A DNA stretch of 64,000 nt from an uncultured Porphyromonadaceae bacterium (GCA_937989585.1 CALKRW010000006.1:1-64000), one strand, 5' to 3'. Counted from the first letter of the stretch, positions 49,927 through 62,139 are shown. Numbers and translations are program-made. The notes: generated by a model from the sequence alone, not told the origin.

Positions 49927-50057
49927 TTCCGTAGGTAAATTCACGGAAATCCGGAGGGGAATTCGCGGGCGGTTTTATCGTGGCTCCAAAGTGGCGTAAT
50001 TCTGATGATACGGCGGAATTTGCATTGAAATTTTTATGTTAAAAAGGTATCGAATTG

Positions 50058-50089
50058 TTTGGTAGATAGAAAATTAATTGCTAATTTTG
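50058..50089 (+). promoter_or_regulatory. Promoter of the str operon
   Basis: TTTG (50058-50061), 20 nt, TAATTTTG (50082-50089). The ~140-nt leader before rpsL contains CCTAA/TTAGG and CCCG/CGGG complementary segments (about 50112-50155) that might serve translational feedback. Confidence 0.8.
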
Positions 50090-50235
50090 TGGTCGAATTA
50101 AGGGCATCCCGCCCGATATTCCTGCCTAATGGCCGACGGGTCAATAGGTTAGGGGTGTCGACGGGGTGTGCAAAGTGTGAATCAACAAGTTTAGAATTAG
50201 AAATAACAAACAAAAGTCAAACCAACACAACTAAG

Positions 50236-50625
50236 ATGCCTACTATTCAGCAATTAGTAAGAAAAGGACGTGTTGCTCTGGTCGACAAATCGAAGTCGCC
50301 CGCACTCGACTCCTGCCCCCAGCGCCGCGGCGTGTGTGTGCGTGTCTACACCACCACCCCCAAGAAACCTAACTCCGCCATCCGTAAGGTCGCACGTGTG
50401 CGCCTGACCAACGGCAAGGAAGTCAACGCCTATATCCCCGGCGAGGGTCACAACCTGCAGGAGCACTCGATCGTACTCGTTCGCGGCGGCCGTGTCAAGG
50501 ACCTTCCCGGCGTACGTTACCACATCGTACGCGGCACTCTCGATACATCGGGTGTCAAGGACCGCACTCAGCGTCGCTCGAAATACGGAGCCAAACGTCC
50601 CAAGGCCGGTGCAGCCAAGAAGTAA
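50236..50625 (+). CDS. rpsL: 30S ribosomal protein uS12
   Basis: 129 aa from MPTIQQLVRKGR. The decoding-centre loop TTTPKKPNSAIRKVARV is wild type at the lysine where streptomycin-resistance changes arise, and GGRVKDLPGVRYH carries the aspartate that is methylthiolated in other bacteria. First gene of str. Confidence 0.98.
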   Translation: MPTIQQLVRKGRVALVDKSKSPALDSCPQRRGVCVRVYTTTPKKPNSAIRKVARVRLTNGKEVNAYIPGEGHNLQEHSIVLVRGGRVKDLPGVRYHIVRGTLDTSGVKDRTQRRSKYGAKRPKAGAAKK

Positions 50626-50644
50626 TCATGTCAGGGAATGACGA

Positions 50645-50681
50645 GCCGCGCTACACATTATATATAATATACAGGCGCGGC
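50645..50681 (+). other. Hairpin between rpsL and rpsG
   Basis: GCCGCGC (50645-50651) and GCGCGGC (50675-50681) with a palindromic AT-rich interior. No T-run, so probably a regulatory or stabilising stem. The whole 280-nt gap has no gene; it may contain the uS7 feedback site. Confidence 0.45.
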
Positions 50682-50905
50682 GGGAGTCATACCGGAAGCA
50701 TGGTGAATTGTAATACTAAACGCACCGCGAGATTAAATCACTCAAACAATTTAACTCGTTTTTGAAACACTTGTTCGCAGCAACAAAGGTTGAGTAAGCG
50801 CAAAACCTAAGGGCCGGAGGGTCCGAAAAACCAATCAACACGGCGCTGAAGACAAAGAAGCAAGCAACCAAGCAATCAAAAACACATCGAAACACAAAAC
50901 CACAA

Positions 50906-51382
50906 ATGAGAAAGGCAAAGCCTAAGAAACGGGTCATCCTGCCCGATCCCGTTTTCGCTGACACCCGTGTGTCGAAATTCGTCAACCACCTCATGTATGA
51001 CGGCAAGAAGAACACTTCGTACACCATCTTCTACAATGCCCTCGAGATCGTCAAGAACAAACTCCCCAACGAGGAGATGACCGCTCTCGAAATCTGGAAA
51101 AAGGCACTTGAGAACGTCACACCTCAGGTAGAAGTCAAGTCGCGTCGCGTCGGTGGCGCAACCTTCCAGGTCCCCACCGAGATCCGTCCCGACCGCAAAG
51201 AATCAATCTCCATGAAAAATCTTATCCTCTATGCACGCAAGCGCGGCGGCAAGACCATGGCCGACAAGCTCGCTGCTGAAATCGTCGACGCCTTCAATGA
51301 CCAGGGTGGCGCATTCAAGCGCAAAGAGGACATGCACAAGATGGCCGAAGCCAACCGCGCATTCGCTCACTTCCGTTTCTGA
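50906..51382 (+). CDS. rpsG: 30S ribosomal protein uS7
   Basis: 158 aa, starts MRKAKPKKRVILPDPVFAD and contains ALEIWKKALENVTPQVEVKSRRVGG (in parts). Primary binder of the 3' major domain of 16S rRNA. fusA follows after 48 nt. Confidence 0.98.
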   Translation: MRKAKPKKRVILPDPVFADTRVSKFVNHLMYDGKKNTSYTIFYNALEIVKNKLPNEEMTALEIWKKALENVTPQVEVKSRRVGGATFQVPTEIRPDRKESISMKNLILYARKRGGKTMADKLAAEIVDAFNDQGGAFKRKEDMHKMAEANRAFAHFRF

Positions 51383-51430
51383 TTTTTCCAACCGCAAGAT
51401 TAGATTCTTACACATAACGCATAACCAACA

Positions 51431-53557
<2,127 letters not shown>

Positions 53558-53604
53558 CGCTTCACGGCACCAACATTCATCGAAAAAAAGAAAAAACAAA
53601 TATC

Positions 53605-53910
53605 ATGAGCCAGAAAATCCGTATCAAACTCAAATCTTACGATCACAACCTCGTGGACAAATCCGCCGAGAAAATCGTAAAGACGGTCAAGGCAACCGGC
53701 GCCGTGATCTCGGGTCCCATACCCCTGCCCACCCACAAGCGCATCTTCACCGTCAACCGCTCGACCTTCGTCAACAAGAAATCGCGCGAGCAATTCCAAC
53801 TCTCGTCGTTCAAACGCCTGATCGACATCTACAACTCGACCGCCAAGACAGTCGACGCGCTGATGAAACTCGAACTCCCCTCGGGCGTCGAAGTCGAAAT
53901 CAAGGTCTGA
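53605..53910 (+). CDS. rpsJ: 30S ribosomal protein uS10
   Basis: 101 aa from MSQKIRIKLKSYDHNLVDKS. The loop PLPTHKRIFTVNRS is intact. Also NusB partner in transcription antitermination. Heads the S10 cluster, 47 nt after fusA. Confidence 0.97.
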   Translation: MSQKIRIKLKSYDHNLVDKSAEKIVKTVKATGAVISGPIPLPTHKRIFTVNRSTFVNKKSREQFQLSSFKRLIDIYNSTAKTVDALMKLELPSGVEVEIKV

Positions 53911-54026
53911 CAGACGGCAAGAATACCACACGGGTCACGCGGTTCCGTCCGCATGCCGGGCGGAACCGCCGCGGACCCCACACCAAAGCAATCCAACCAA
54001 ACAACAAACCATAAACAAACAAAGAA

Positions 54027-54644
54027 ATGCCAGGATTATTAGGAAAAAAAATCGGAATGACATCCGTTTTCAGTGCCGAGGGAAAGAACATTCCATGCAC
54101 TGTTATCGAAGTAGGTCCTTGCGTGGTTACCCAGGTCAAAACCGTGGAGAAGGACGGCTACAGCGCCCTTCAGTTAGGTTTCGGCGATGAGAAGGAGAAA
54201 CATCTGACCCAGCCCGAGATCGGCCACTTCAAGAAAGCCGGCGTAGCCCCCAAGAGATACTTGGCCGAGTTCAAAGGATTCGAAGACACTTACAAGGCAG
54301 GCGACACCATCACGGCTGACTTCTTCACCGAGAGCGACTTCGTGGACGTCGTAGGCGTCAGCAAGGGCAAAGGCTTCCAGGGCGTAGTGAAACGCCACGG
54401 CTTCGGCGGCGTAGGCCAGACCACACACGGCCAGCACAACCGTCTCCGCGCCCCCGGTTCGGTAGGCGCCTGCTCGTATCCCGCAAAAGTGTTCAAGGGC
54501 ATGCGCATGGCAGGCCAGATGGGCAACAAACAGGTAACCATCCAGAACCTTCAGGTCATCAAGGTCATCCCCGAACACAATCTCATCATGCTCAAGGGCT
54601 CGATTCCCGGAAGCAAAGGTTCAATCATTTCAATCGAGAAATAA
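54027..54644 (+). CDS. rplC: 50S ribosomal protein uL3
   Basis: 205 aa. FQGVVKRHGFGG and THGQHNRLRAPGSVG are the family signatures near the peptidyl transferase centre. One nucleotide separates it from rplD. Confidence 0.98.
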   Translation: MPGLLGKKIGMTSVFSAEGKNIPCTVIEVGPCVVTQVKTVEKDGYSALQLGFGDEKEKHLTQPEIGHFKKAGVAPKRYLAEFKGFEDTYKAGDTITADFFTESDFVDVVGVSKGKGFQGVVKRHGFGGVGQTTHGQHNRLRAPGSVGACSYPAKVFKGMRMAGQMGNKQVTIQNLQVIKVIPEHNLIMLKGSIPGSKGSIISIEK

Positions 54645-54645
54645 C

Positions 54646-55266
54646 ATGGAACTCGCAATATACAATCAAGAAGGACAAGACACCGGCCGCAAGGCAACGC
54701 TGAGCGACGCCGTCTTCGCTGTCGAGCCCAACGAGCACGCCCTCTACCTCGACGTCAAGCAGTACCTGGCCAACCAGCGTCAGGGCACACACAAATCAAA
54801 AGAACGTTCCGAAGTGTCCGGCTCAACCCGCAAGCTGCACAAGCAGAAAGGCGGCGGCGGCGCACGTATCGGCGACATCAACTCGCCCGTACTCGTAGGC
54901 GGCGGCCGTGTTTTCGGTCCCCGTCCCCGCGACTACCGCTTCAAACTGAACAAAAAACTCAAGCAGCTCGCGCGCCGCTCGGCACTCTCGCTGAAGGCCG
55001 CCGAGGGCCAGATCATCGTTGTCGACAAGATCGAGCTCGCCCAGGCCAAGACCAAGGAATTCGTCAAGGTGACACGCAACCTCAATGTCGCCGACAAGAA
55101 GGTCCTCATGGTTTTCCCCGAGAAGAACGAGAGCGTGTACTTGTCGTCGCGCAACGTGCCCAACGCCCTGAGCGTTAACGCCGCCGACCTCAACACCTAC
55201 ACCATCCTCAACAACGAGGCCATCGTACTGACCGAAGGCTCGCTCGAAGTAATCAATAATCTCTAA
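54646..55266 (+). CDS. rplD: 50S ribosomal protein uL4
   Basis: 206 aa. The exit-tunnel loop KLHKQKGGGGARIGDINSPV is conserved. In other bacteria L4 autoregulates the S10 operon; no leader element of that kind was recognised here. Confidence 0.97.
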   Translation: MELAIYNQEGQDTGRKATLSDAVFAVEPNEHALYLDVKQYLANQRQGTHKSKERSEVSGSTRKLHKQKGGGGARIGDINSPVLVGGGRVFGPRPRDYRFKLNKKLKQLARRSALSLKAAEGQIIVVDKIELAQAKTKEFVKVTRNLNVADKKVLMVFPEKNESVYLSSRNVPNALSVNAADLNTYTILNNEAIVLTEGSLEVINNL

Positions 55267-55286
55267 ACCGAAGGAGGAAACAGACT

Positions 55287-55577
55287 ATGGACATAATGAT
55301 CAAACCCATCATTACCGAAAAGGCCACCCGCCTTACCGAAAGGCTTAACCTTTACACATTCCGTGTTTCGCCCGAGGCCAACAAATACCAAATCAAAGAT
55401 CTTGTCGAGAAGACCTACGGCGTCAAGGTCGTCCGCGTGAACACCTGCGTGGTCCGCTCGAAGAACAAATCGCGCTGGACCAAATCGGGACTCCTCCGCG
55501 GCAAGACCGCCCAGTGGAAGAAAGCGATCGTCGCCCTCGACAAAGACCAGACCATTGACTTTTTCAGCAACATCTAA
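55287..55577 (+). CDS. rplW: 50S ribosomal protein uL23
   Basis: 96 aa, MIKPIITEKATRLTERLN start. Docking site at the tunnel exit for trigger factor and SRP. Confidence 0.97.
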   Translation: MDIMIKPIITEKATRLTERLNLYTFRVSPEANKYQIKDLVEKTYGVKVVRVNTCVVRSKNKSRWTKSGLLRGKTAQWKKAIVALDKDQTIDFFSNI

Positions 55578-55584
55578 ATAAAAA

Positions 55585-56412
<828 letters not shown>

Positions 56413-56436
56413 TCTGATAAAACACTAAACAGCAAT

Positions 56437-56706
56437 ATGAGTCGCTCACTTAAAAAAGGCCCCTTCATCAGCGTCAAACTCGAGAAGAAAGTCGCTGACA
56501 TGGACGCTTCAGGCAAAAAATCAGTAATCAAGACCTGGAGCCGCGCTTCGATGATCGCCCCCGAATTCGTAGGCCACACCTTCGCAGTCCACAACGGCAA
56601 CAAGTTCATTCCCGTCTACGTGACCGAGAACATGGTAGGCCACAAACTCGGCGAGTTTGCCCCCACCCGCACATTCCGCGGTCACTCCGGCAACAAGAAG
56701 AAATAA
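56437..56706 (+). CDS. rpsS: 30S ribosomal protein uS19
   Basis: 89 aa, MSRSLKKGPFIS start and GHKLGEFAPTRTFRGHSG near the end. Forms a head-domain pair with uS13. Confidence 0.97.
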   Translation: MSRSLKKGPFISVKLEKKVADMDASGKKSVIKTWSRASMIAPEFVGHTFAVHNGNKFIPVYVTENMVGHKLGEFAPTRTFRGHSGNKKK

Positions 56707-56755
56707 GCCTCGGGCCCATTAAATTCAATTAACGAACAAAACATTCAAAAATAAA

Positions 56756-57169
56756 ATGGGTGTAAGAAAAAGATTAGCAGCCGACAAGAAGAAGAAAGCT
56801 GCCAAAAGCATCGCTTTTGCCAAACTCACCAACGTCCCCTCTTCGCCGCGCAAAATGCGTCTTGTCGCCGACATGGTCCGCGGCAAGGAAGTGTTCCGCG
56901 CCCTGGGCATCCTGAAATTCTCCAACAAGGAGGCAGCCGCCCGTCTCGAGAAACTTCTCCGCTCGGCAGTCGCCAACTGGGAAGCCAAGAATGACACCAA
57001 GGCCGAGTCCGGCCAAATCTACATCTCGACAATCTACGTCAATCCCGCACCTATGCTGAAACGTCTGCGCCCCGCACCCCAGGGCCGCGGTTACCGCATC
57101 CGCAAGCGCGCCAACCACGTGACCGTAATCGTCGACACTATCGATAACCAGCAAAATCACGAAGCATAA
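56756..57169 (+). CDS. rplV: 50S ribosomal protein uL22
   Basis: 137 aa. VPSSPRKMRLVADMVRGK and APQGRGYRIRKRANH, the tunnel hairpin, are conserved; a basic N-terminal extension of about 20 residues is present. Confidence 0.97.
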   Translation: MGVRKRLAADKKKKAAKSIAFAKLTNVPSSPRKMRLVADMVRGKEVFRALGILKFSNKEAAARLEKLLRSAVANWEAKNDTKAESGQIYISTIYVNPAPMLKRLRPAPQGRGYRIRKRANHVTVIVDTIDNQQNHEA

Positions 57170-57171
57170 AC

Positions 57172-57909
57172 ATGGGACAGAAAGTAAATCCTATTTCAAA
57201 CCGTCTCGGCGTCATCCGCGGCTGGGACTCAAACTGGTACGGCGGTAAAAACTACGGCGACACTATACTCGAGGACGCCAAACTCCGTCAATACCTCAAC
57301 GTACGCCTGGCCAAGAGCAGCGTATCGCGCATCGTGATCGAGCGTACACTGAAACTCATCACCATCACCGTCTGCACCTCGCGTCCCGGCCTGATCATCG
57401 GCAAGGGCGGCTCCGAAGTCGAGAAACTGAAGGAGGAACTCAAGAAGATCACCGACAAGGACGTGCAGATCAATATCTTCGAGGTCAAGCGTCCCGAGCT
57501 CGACGCTGAGATCGTCGCCTCGCAGATAGCCCGTCAGATCGAGGGCAAGATCGCATACCGCCGTGCCGTCAAGATGGCAGTCGCCGCAACAATGCGCGCC
57601 GGCGCCGAAGGCATCAAGGTACAGGTGTCGGGCCGTCTCAACGGCGCCGAAATGGCCCGCAGCGAGATGTTCAAGGAAGGCCGCACACCCCTGCACACCC
57701 TCCGCGCCGACATCGACTACGCACTGGTCGAGGCCCACACCAAGGTCGGCGTCGTAGGCGTAAAGGTATGGATCATGCGCGGCGAAGTCTACGGCAAACG
57801 CGACCTCGCCCCCAACTTCACTCAATCTGCCAAGGAATCGCGCCCCTCGCGCAACGACTCACCCCGTCGCGGAGGCTTCCGTCGCGGTGCCGGCAAAAAC
57901 AACCGCTGA
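57172..57909 (+). CDS. rpsC: 30S ribosomal protein uS3
   Basis: 245 aa. KH domain with VCTSRPGLIIGKGGSEVEKL and the C-terminal VGVKVWIMRGEVYG. Part of the mRNA entry channel. Two nucleotides after rplV. Confidence 0.98.
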   Translation: MGQKVNPISNRLGVIRGWDSNWYGGKNYGDTILEDAKLRQYLNVRLAKSSVSRIVIERTLKLITITVCTSRPGLIIGKGGSEVEKLKEELKKITDKDVQINIFEVKRPELDAEIVASQIARQIEGKIAYRRAVKMAVAATMRAGAEGIKVQVSGRLNGAEMARSEMFKEGRTPLHTLRADIDYALVEAHTKVGVVGVKVWIMRGEVYGKRDLAPNFTQSAKESRPSRNDSPRRGGFRRGAGKNNR

Positions 57910-57964
57910 TCTCAGCACACGAGAACAAACTGAAGCATCAGCCTAACCATTTAAATGACTTAAA

Positions 57965-58396
57965 ATGTTACAACCCAAGAAAACCAAATTCCGTCGCCAG
58001 CAAAAAGGCCGCATGAAAGGCCTCGCCCAGCGCGGCAACCAGCTCGCCTTCGGCTCTTTTGGCATAAAGACCCTCGAGTCAAAATGGATCACCGGCCGTC
58101 AGATTGAGGCTGCCCGTATCGCCGTAACGCGCTACATGCAGCGTCAGGGCCAGGTCTGGATCCGCATCTTCCCGGACAAACCCATCACCAAGAAGCCTGC
58201 CGAAGTACGTATGGGTAAAGGTAAAGGCTCGCCCGAAGGCTTCGTGGCACCCGTAACTCCCGGACGCATCATCATCGAGCTCGAGGGCGTGTCGTACGAC
58301 ATCGCCAAGGAGGCACTCCGCCTCGCAGCCCAGAAACTTCCCGTGACCACAAAATTTGTCGTTAGCAGAGACTATGACCCCACTCAAAACGTCTAA
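57965..58396 (+). CDS. rplP: 50S ribosomal protein uL16
   Basis: 143 aa, MLQPKKTKFRRQQKGRMKGL start and PAEVRMGKGKGSPEGFVAPV, contacts the A-site tRNA elbow. Confidence 0.97.
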   Translation: MLQPKKTKFRRQQKGRMKGLAQRGNQLAFGSFGIKTLESKWITGRQIEAARIAVTRYMQRQGQVWIRIFPDKPITKKPAEVRMGKGKGSPEGFVAPVTPGRIIIELEGVSYDIAKEALRLAAQKLPVTTKFVVSRDYDPTQNV

Positions 58397-58402
58397 GCCA
58401 TC

Positions 58403-58600
58403 ATGAAGAAAGAAGAAATCAAAGAACTCCCCACCGCTGACCTCGAGGAGCGCCTCGCTCAGATGGAAAAAGACTACCGTCAGCTCCGCATCAACCACGC
58501 AGTAACACCCCTGGACAATCCCGCCAAGATCACTGCCGACCGCCGTGACATCGCCCGCGTGAAGACCGAACTGCGCGCACGTCAACTCAACAACAAATAA
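58403..58600 (+). CDS. rpmC: 50S ribosomal protein uL29
   Basis: 65 aa, two-helix protein (MKKEEIKELPTADLEERL). Six nt after rplP. Confidence 0.95.
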   Translation: MKKEEIKELPTADLEERLAQMEKDYRQLRINHAVTPLDNPAKITADRRDIARVKTELRARQLNNK

Positions 58601-58615
58601 TCCCCGCTCACAACA

Positions 58616-58876
58616 ATGGAAGAAAAAAGAAACCTGCGAAAAGAACGTGTGGGAGTAGTTTCAAGCAACAAAGGCGACAAGACAATCACCGTCACCGTCA
58701 AGTGGAAGGAGAAACACCCCATCTACGGCAAATTCGTGAACAAAACAAAGAAATACCACGCCCACGACGAGAAGAACGAGTGCTCCGTAGGCGACACCGT
58801 ACGCCTGATGGAGACCCGTCCCCTGAGCAAAACCAAACGCTGGCGTCTTGTCGAAATAATCGAAAAAGTTAAATAA
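58616..58876 (+). CDS. rpsQ: 30S ribosomal protein uS17
   Basis: 86 aa. RKERVGVVSSNKGDKTITV and METRPLSKTKRWRLVEI are diagnostic. Early 16S rRNA binder. Confidence 0.97.
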   Translation: MEEKRNLRKERVGVVSSNKGDKTITVTVKWKEKHPIYGKFVNKTKKYHAHDEKNECSVGDTVRLMETRPLSKTKRWRLVEIIEKVK

Positions 58877-58878
58877 CA

Positions 58879-59244
58879 ATGATACAGACAGAATCACGCT
58901 TAACCGTAGCCGACAACTCGGGCGCCAAAGAGGCACTGTGCATCCACGTGCTCGGAGGCACCGGCCGCCGCTACGCATCGGTCGGCGACATCATCGTCGT
59001 CACCGTGAAGAACGCCATGCCCGGCTCCGACGTCAAGAAAGGCACCGTGTCGAAGGCAGTCGTAGTCCGCACCAAGAAGGAAATCCGCCGTGCCGACGGC
59101 TCGTACATCCGTTTCGACGACAACGCCTGCGTACTTCTCAACAACGCCGGCGAGCTCCGCGGCACACGTATCTTCGGCCCGGTAGCCCGCGAGCTCCGCG
59201 CCACCAACATGAAAATCGTCTCCCTCGCTCCCGAGGTACTCTGA
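58879..59244 (+). CDS. rplN: 50S ribosomal protein uL14
   Basis: 121 aa, MIQTESRLTVADNSGAKEAL start and GTRIFGPVARELR. Forms an intersubunit bridge. Two nt after rpsQ. Confidence 0.98.
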   Translation: MIQTESRLTVADNSGAKEALCIHVLGGTGRRYASVGDIIVVTVKNAMPGSDVKKGTVSKAVVVRTKKEIRRADGSYIRFDDNACVLLNNAGELRGTRIFGPVARELRATNMKIVSLAPEVL

Positions 59245-59269
59245 ACCCACCTAAAAACATCCGACTACA

Positions 59270-59590
59270 ATGGCAAAAATGTATATCAAAAAAGGTGACA
59301 CCGTCTACGTCCGCTCGGGCGAAGACCGCGGCAAAACGGGCCGGGTACTCTCAGTCATGCCCGGCAAGTACCGCGCAATCGTCGAAGGCGTCAATTTCGT
59401 CACCAAGGCCACAAAGCCCAGCGCAGCCCACCCGCAGGGCGGCCTCGTAAAGAAAGAAGCTCCCGTCCACATCTCGAACCTCGCCCTGCTCGACCCCAAG
59501 TCCGGCAAGCCCACACGCGTAGGTTTCCACAAGAACGCCGACGGCAAAACAGTTCGTTACGCTAAAAAATCAGGACAAGATATTAAATAA
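59270..59590 (+). CDS. rplX: 50S ribosomal protein uL24
   Basis: 106 aa, with KOW-motif GDTVYVRSGEDRGKTGRVL. Assembly initiator of the large subunit. Stop overlaps the rplE start by 1 nt. Confidence 0.97.
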   Translation: MAKMYIKKGDTVYVRSGEDRGKTGRVLSVMPGKYRAIVEGVNFVTKATKPSAAHPQGGLVKKEAPVHISNLALLDPKSGKPTRVGFHKNADGKTVRYAKKSGQDIK

Positions 59591-60141
59591 TGAGCACCAC
59601 AACACTTCAGAAAGAATACAAAGAGCGCATTGTCCCCGCCCTTGAGAAGCAGTTCAACTATACAACTGTGATGCAGGTTCCCCGCCTTGAGAAGATTGTC
59701 ATCAACCAGGGCCTGGGTGCCGCCACCCAGGACAAAAAACTCATCGACACCGCCATAGCCGAAATCACGGCCATCTCGGGCCAGAAAGCCGTACAGACCC
59801 TGTCGAAGAAGGACATCTCGAACTTCAAGCTGCGCAAGAAGATGCCTGTCGGCGTACGCGTGACCCTGCGTCGCGAGCGCATGTACGAGTTCCTCGAGCG
59901 CCTGGTACGCGTGGCCTTGCCCCGTATCCGTGACTTCAAGGGCATCGAGTCGAAACTCGACGGCCGCGGCAACTACACCCTCGGCATCACCGAGCAGATC
60001 ATCTTCCCCGAGATCAACATCGACAACATCAACAAGCTCCAGGGCATGAACATCACCTTCGTAACCTCGGCCAACACCGACGAAGAAGGCTACGCACTGC
60101 TCAAGGAGTTCGGCCTCCCCTTTAAAAACGCTAAAAAATAA
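59590..60141 (+). CDS. rplE: 50S ribosomal protein uL5
   Basis: 183 aa. VPRLEKIVINQGLGAATQD and LRKKMPVGVRVTLR are conserved. Binds 5S rRNA. Confidence 0.98.
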   Translation: MSTTTLQKEYKERIVPALEKQFNYTTVMQVPRLEKIVINQGLGAATQDKKLIDTAIAEITAISGQKAVQTLSKKDISNFKLRKKMPVGVRVTLRRERMYEFLERLVRVALPRIRDFKGIESKLDGRGNYTLGITEQIIFPEINIDNINKLQGMNITFVTSANTDEEGYALLKEFGLPFKNAKK

Positions 60142-60150
60142 AAACCCGCA

Positions 60151-60456
60151 ATGGCTAAAGAATCAATGAAGGCCCGCGAGGTCAAGCGCGCTAAACTCGT
60201 CGCAAAATACGCCCAGCGCAAGGCCGACCTCAAGAAAGCCGCCAAAGAACTCGCCCTCAAGGGCGAGAGCGCATACGAAATCTACCAGGAACTGCAGAAA
60301 CTGCCCAAGAACGCCTCGTACATCCGTCTGCACAACCGCTGCAAGATCACCGGCCGTCCCAAGGGCTACATGCGCCAGTTCGGCCTGTCGCGCATCCAGT
60401 TCCGCGAGATGGCATCATCGGGCCTGATCCCCGGTGTGAAGAAGGCATCCTGGTGA
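60151..60456 (+). CDS. rpsN: 30S ribosomal protein uS14 (long, zinc-free form)
   Basis: 101 aa. Long-form uS14 with LHNRCKITGRPKGYMRQFGLS lacking the CxxC zinc ribbon of the short form. Its TGA overlaps a GTG that opens a 110-codon frame through the following GC-rich insert. Confidence 0.97.
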   Translation: MAKESMKAREVKRAKLVAKYAQRKADLKKAAKELALKGESAYEIYQELQKLPKNASYIRLHNRCKITGRPKGYMRQFGLSRIQFREMASSGLIPGVKKASW

Positions 60457-60781
60457 CCTGCCGCCGGCGGCCTCATGGCCGCCACCGGAGCCTCAGGGCC
60501 GACGGCCGCGTTCACGCCCATTCCTCTCGGAACCCCGCCGCAGCCCCCGCAGGCACAATAAACAGGCACCTGCGCACGTTCTTATCCTCAGGACCCTCTT
60601 CCCCCCGGAGCATATCCGGAAAGACATACCCCCGCCGGCCACGTGCCGGCTCGGCCCCCGGGGCGGCCGCGCGAGCGCGCCGGCTGTTCCTCGACAAGGC
60701 CGCGGGACGCCCCGCGTCCCCCCAGTATCCGAGAATTAAATATTGTTGGGCCAACCCAATCAATTTAAAACAAAAACAAAA
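60457..60781 (+). other. GC-rich 325-nt insert within the spc gene run
   Basis: Most gaps in this run are under 60 nt. This one is very GC-rich until about 60730, then AT-rich before rpsH. It contains stable hairpins, for example GGCGGCC-TCAT-GGCCGCC (60466-60483) and a CGCGC/GCGCG stem near 60668-60680. An ORF runs from GTG 60453 (overlapping the rpsN stop) to TGA 60785 (overlapping the rpsH start), but its Arg/Pro/Ala/Ser-rich product resembles translation of random GC-rich DNA. No promoter element seen. Confidence 0.6.
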
Positions 60782-61180
60782 ATGACAGATCCCATCGCAG
60801 ATTATCTCACAAGATTGAGGAACGCCATCAAAGCCAACCACCGCGTGGTTGAGATTCCCGCCTCAAACTTGAAAAAAGAAATCACCAAGATTCTTTTCGA
60901 ACAGGGCTACATCCTCAACTACAAGTTCATCGAGGGTGATACCCCCGCCGGCGTCATCAAGATCGCCCTCAAGTACGACCCCGTCGACCGTGTCAACGCC
61001 ATCAAGGACCTCAAGCGCGTGTCGCGTCCGGGTCTCCGCCAGTACACGGGCTACAAGGAAATGCCCCGCGTGCTCAACGGCCTGGGCATCGCCATCCTCT
61101 CGACCTCGAAGGGCGTGATGACCAACAAGAAGGCAGCCGAGGAGAAGATCGGCGGCGAAGTGTTATGCTACGTATATTAA
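60782..61180 (+). CDS. rpsH: 30S ribosomal protein uS8
   Basis: 132 aa from MTDPIADYLTRLRNA; ends GLGIAILSTSKGVMTNKKA ... GGEVLCYVY. In other bacteria S8 represses spc translation; whether it binds in the insert just upstream is untested. Confidence 0.97.
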   Translation: MTDPIADYLTRLRNAIKANHRVVEIPASNLKKEITKILFEQGYILNYKFIEGDTPAGVIKIALKYDPVDRVNAIKDLKRVSRPGLRQYTGYKEMPRVLNGLGIAILSTSKGVMTNKKAAEEKIGGEVLCYVY

Positions 61181-61207
61181 CAGTCAACCAAGAAAGGAAA
61201 CACAAAC

Positions 61208-61762
61208 ATGTCACGAATAGGTAAAGCACCCATCGCAATCCCTGCAGGTGTCACCGTCAAGGTTGATCATGACACCGTCACCGTAAAAGGCCCCAAGGGC
61301 GAACTCACCCAGACCATCAACCCCGAGATCAGCGTCAAGGTCGAGGACGGCCACGTCGTCCTGACCCGTCCGACCGACGACCGCGAGCACCGCGCCCAGC
61401 ACGGCCTGTACCGCGCCCTGATCCACAACATGGTCGTAGGCGTTTCCGAAGGCTACCGCAAGGAAATGGAATTAGTAGGCGTCGGCTACCGCGCCACCGC
61501 AACAGGCCAGGTCCTGGAACTGTCGCTCGGTTTCTCGCACGCAATATATATCAAGCTGCCGCCCGAAGTCAAGGTCGAGGCAAAGAGCGAGCGTAACAAG
61601 AACCCCCTGATCATCCTGGAGAGCGACGACAAGCAGCTCCTGGGCCAGGTGTGCGCCAAGATCCGCTCGCTGCGCAAGCCCGAACCGTACAAGGGCAAGG
61701 GCATCAAGTTCGTAGGCGAAGTAATCCGCCGCAAATCAGGCAAGTCCGCCAGCGCGAAATAA
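61208..61762 (+). CDS. rplF: 50S ribosomal protein uL6
   Basis: 184 aa, MSRIGKAPIAIPAGV start and PEPYKGKGIKFVGEVIRRK near the end. Near the sarcin-ricin loop. Confidence 0.98.
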   Translation: MSRIGKAPIAIPAGVTVKVDHDTVTVKGPKGELTQTINPEISVKVEDGHVVLTRPTDDREHRAQHGLYRALIHNMVVGVSEGYRKEMELVGVGYRATATGQVLELSLGFSHAIYIKLPPEVKVEAKSERNKNPLIILESDDKQLLGQVCAKIRSLRKPEPYKGKGIKFVGEVIRRKSGKSASAK

Positions 61763-61785
61763 AACCCTCTAAAACGTAAACAACA

Positions 61786-62127
61786 ATGGTAACTAAGATA
61801 TCACGTCGTAATAAAATCAAAACCCGCATCCGCGGCAAAATCTCAGGAACCGCCGAACGTCCCCGCATGAGTGTTTTCCGCTCGAACAAGCAGATCTACG
61901 TGCAGATTATCGACGACCTGGCAGGCCGCACCCTCGTGTCGGCATCATCGAAGGGCCTGAGCGAGGGCACCAAGAGCGAGATCGCCGCACAGGTCGGCGC
62001 CGCCGTAGCCAAGAAAGCCCTCGAGGCCGGCATCAACACCGTAGTCTTCGACCGTAACGGATACCTTTTCCACGGTCGCGTAAAATCACTGGCCGACGCA
62101 GCGCGCGAAGGCGGATTAAAATTCTAA
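61786..62127 (+). CDS. rplR: 50S ribosomal protein uL18
   Basis: 113 aa. RPRMSVFRSNKQIYVQIIDD and VVFDRNGYLFHGRVKSLAD; binds 5S rRNA. Confidence 0.97.
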   Translation: MVTKISRRNKIKTRIRGKISGTAERPRMSVFRSNKQIYVQIIDDLAGRTLVSASSKGLSEGTKSEIAAQVGAAVAKKALEAGINTVVFDRNGYLFHGRVKSLADAAREGGLKF

Positions 62128-62139
62128 GCATACACAACA

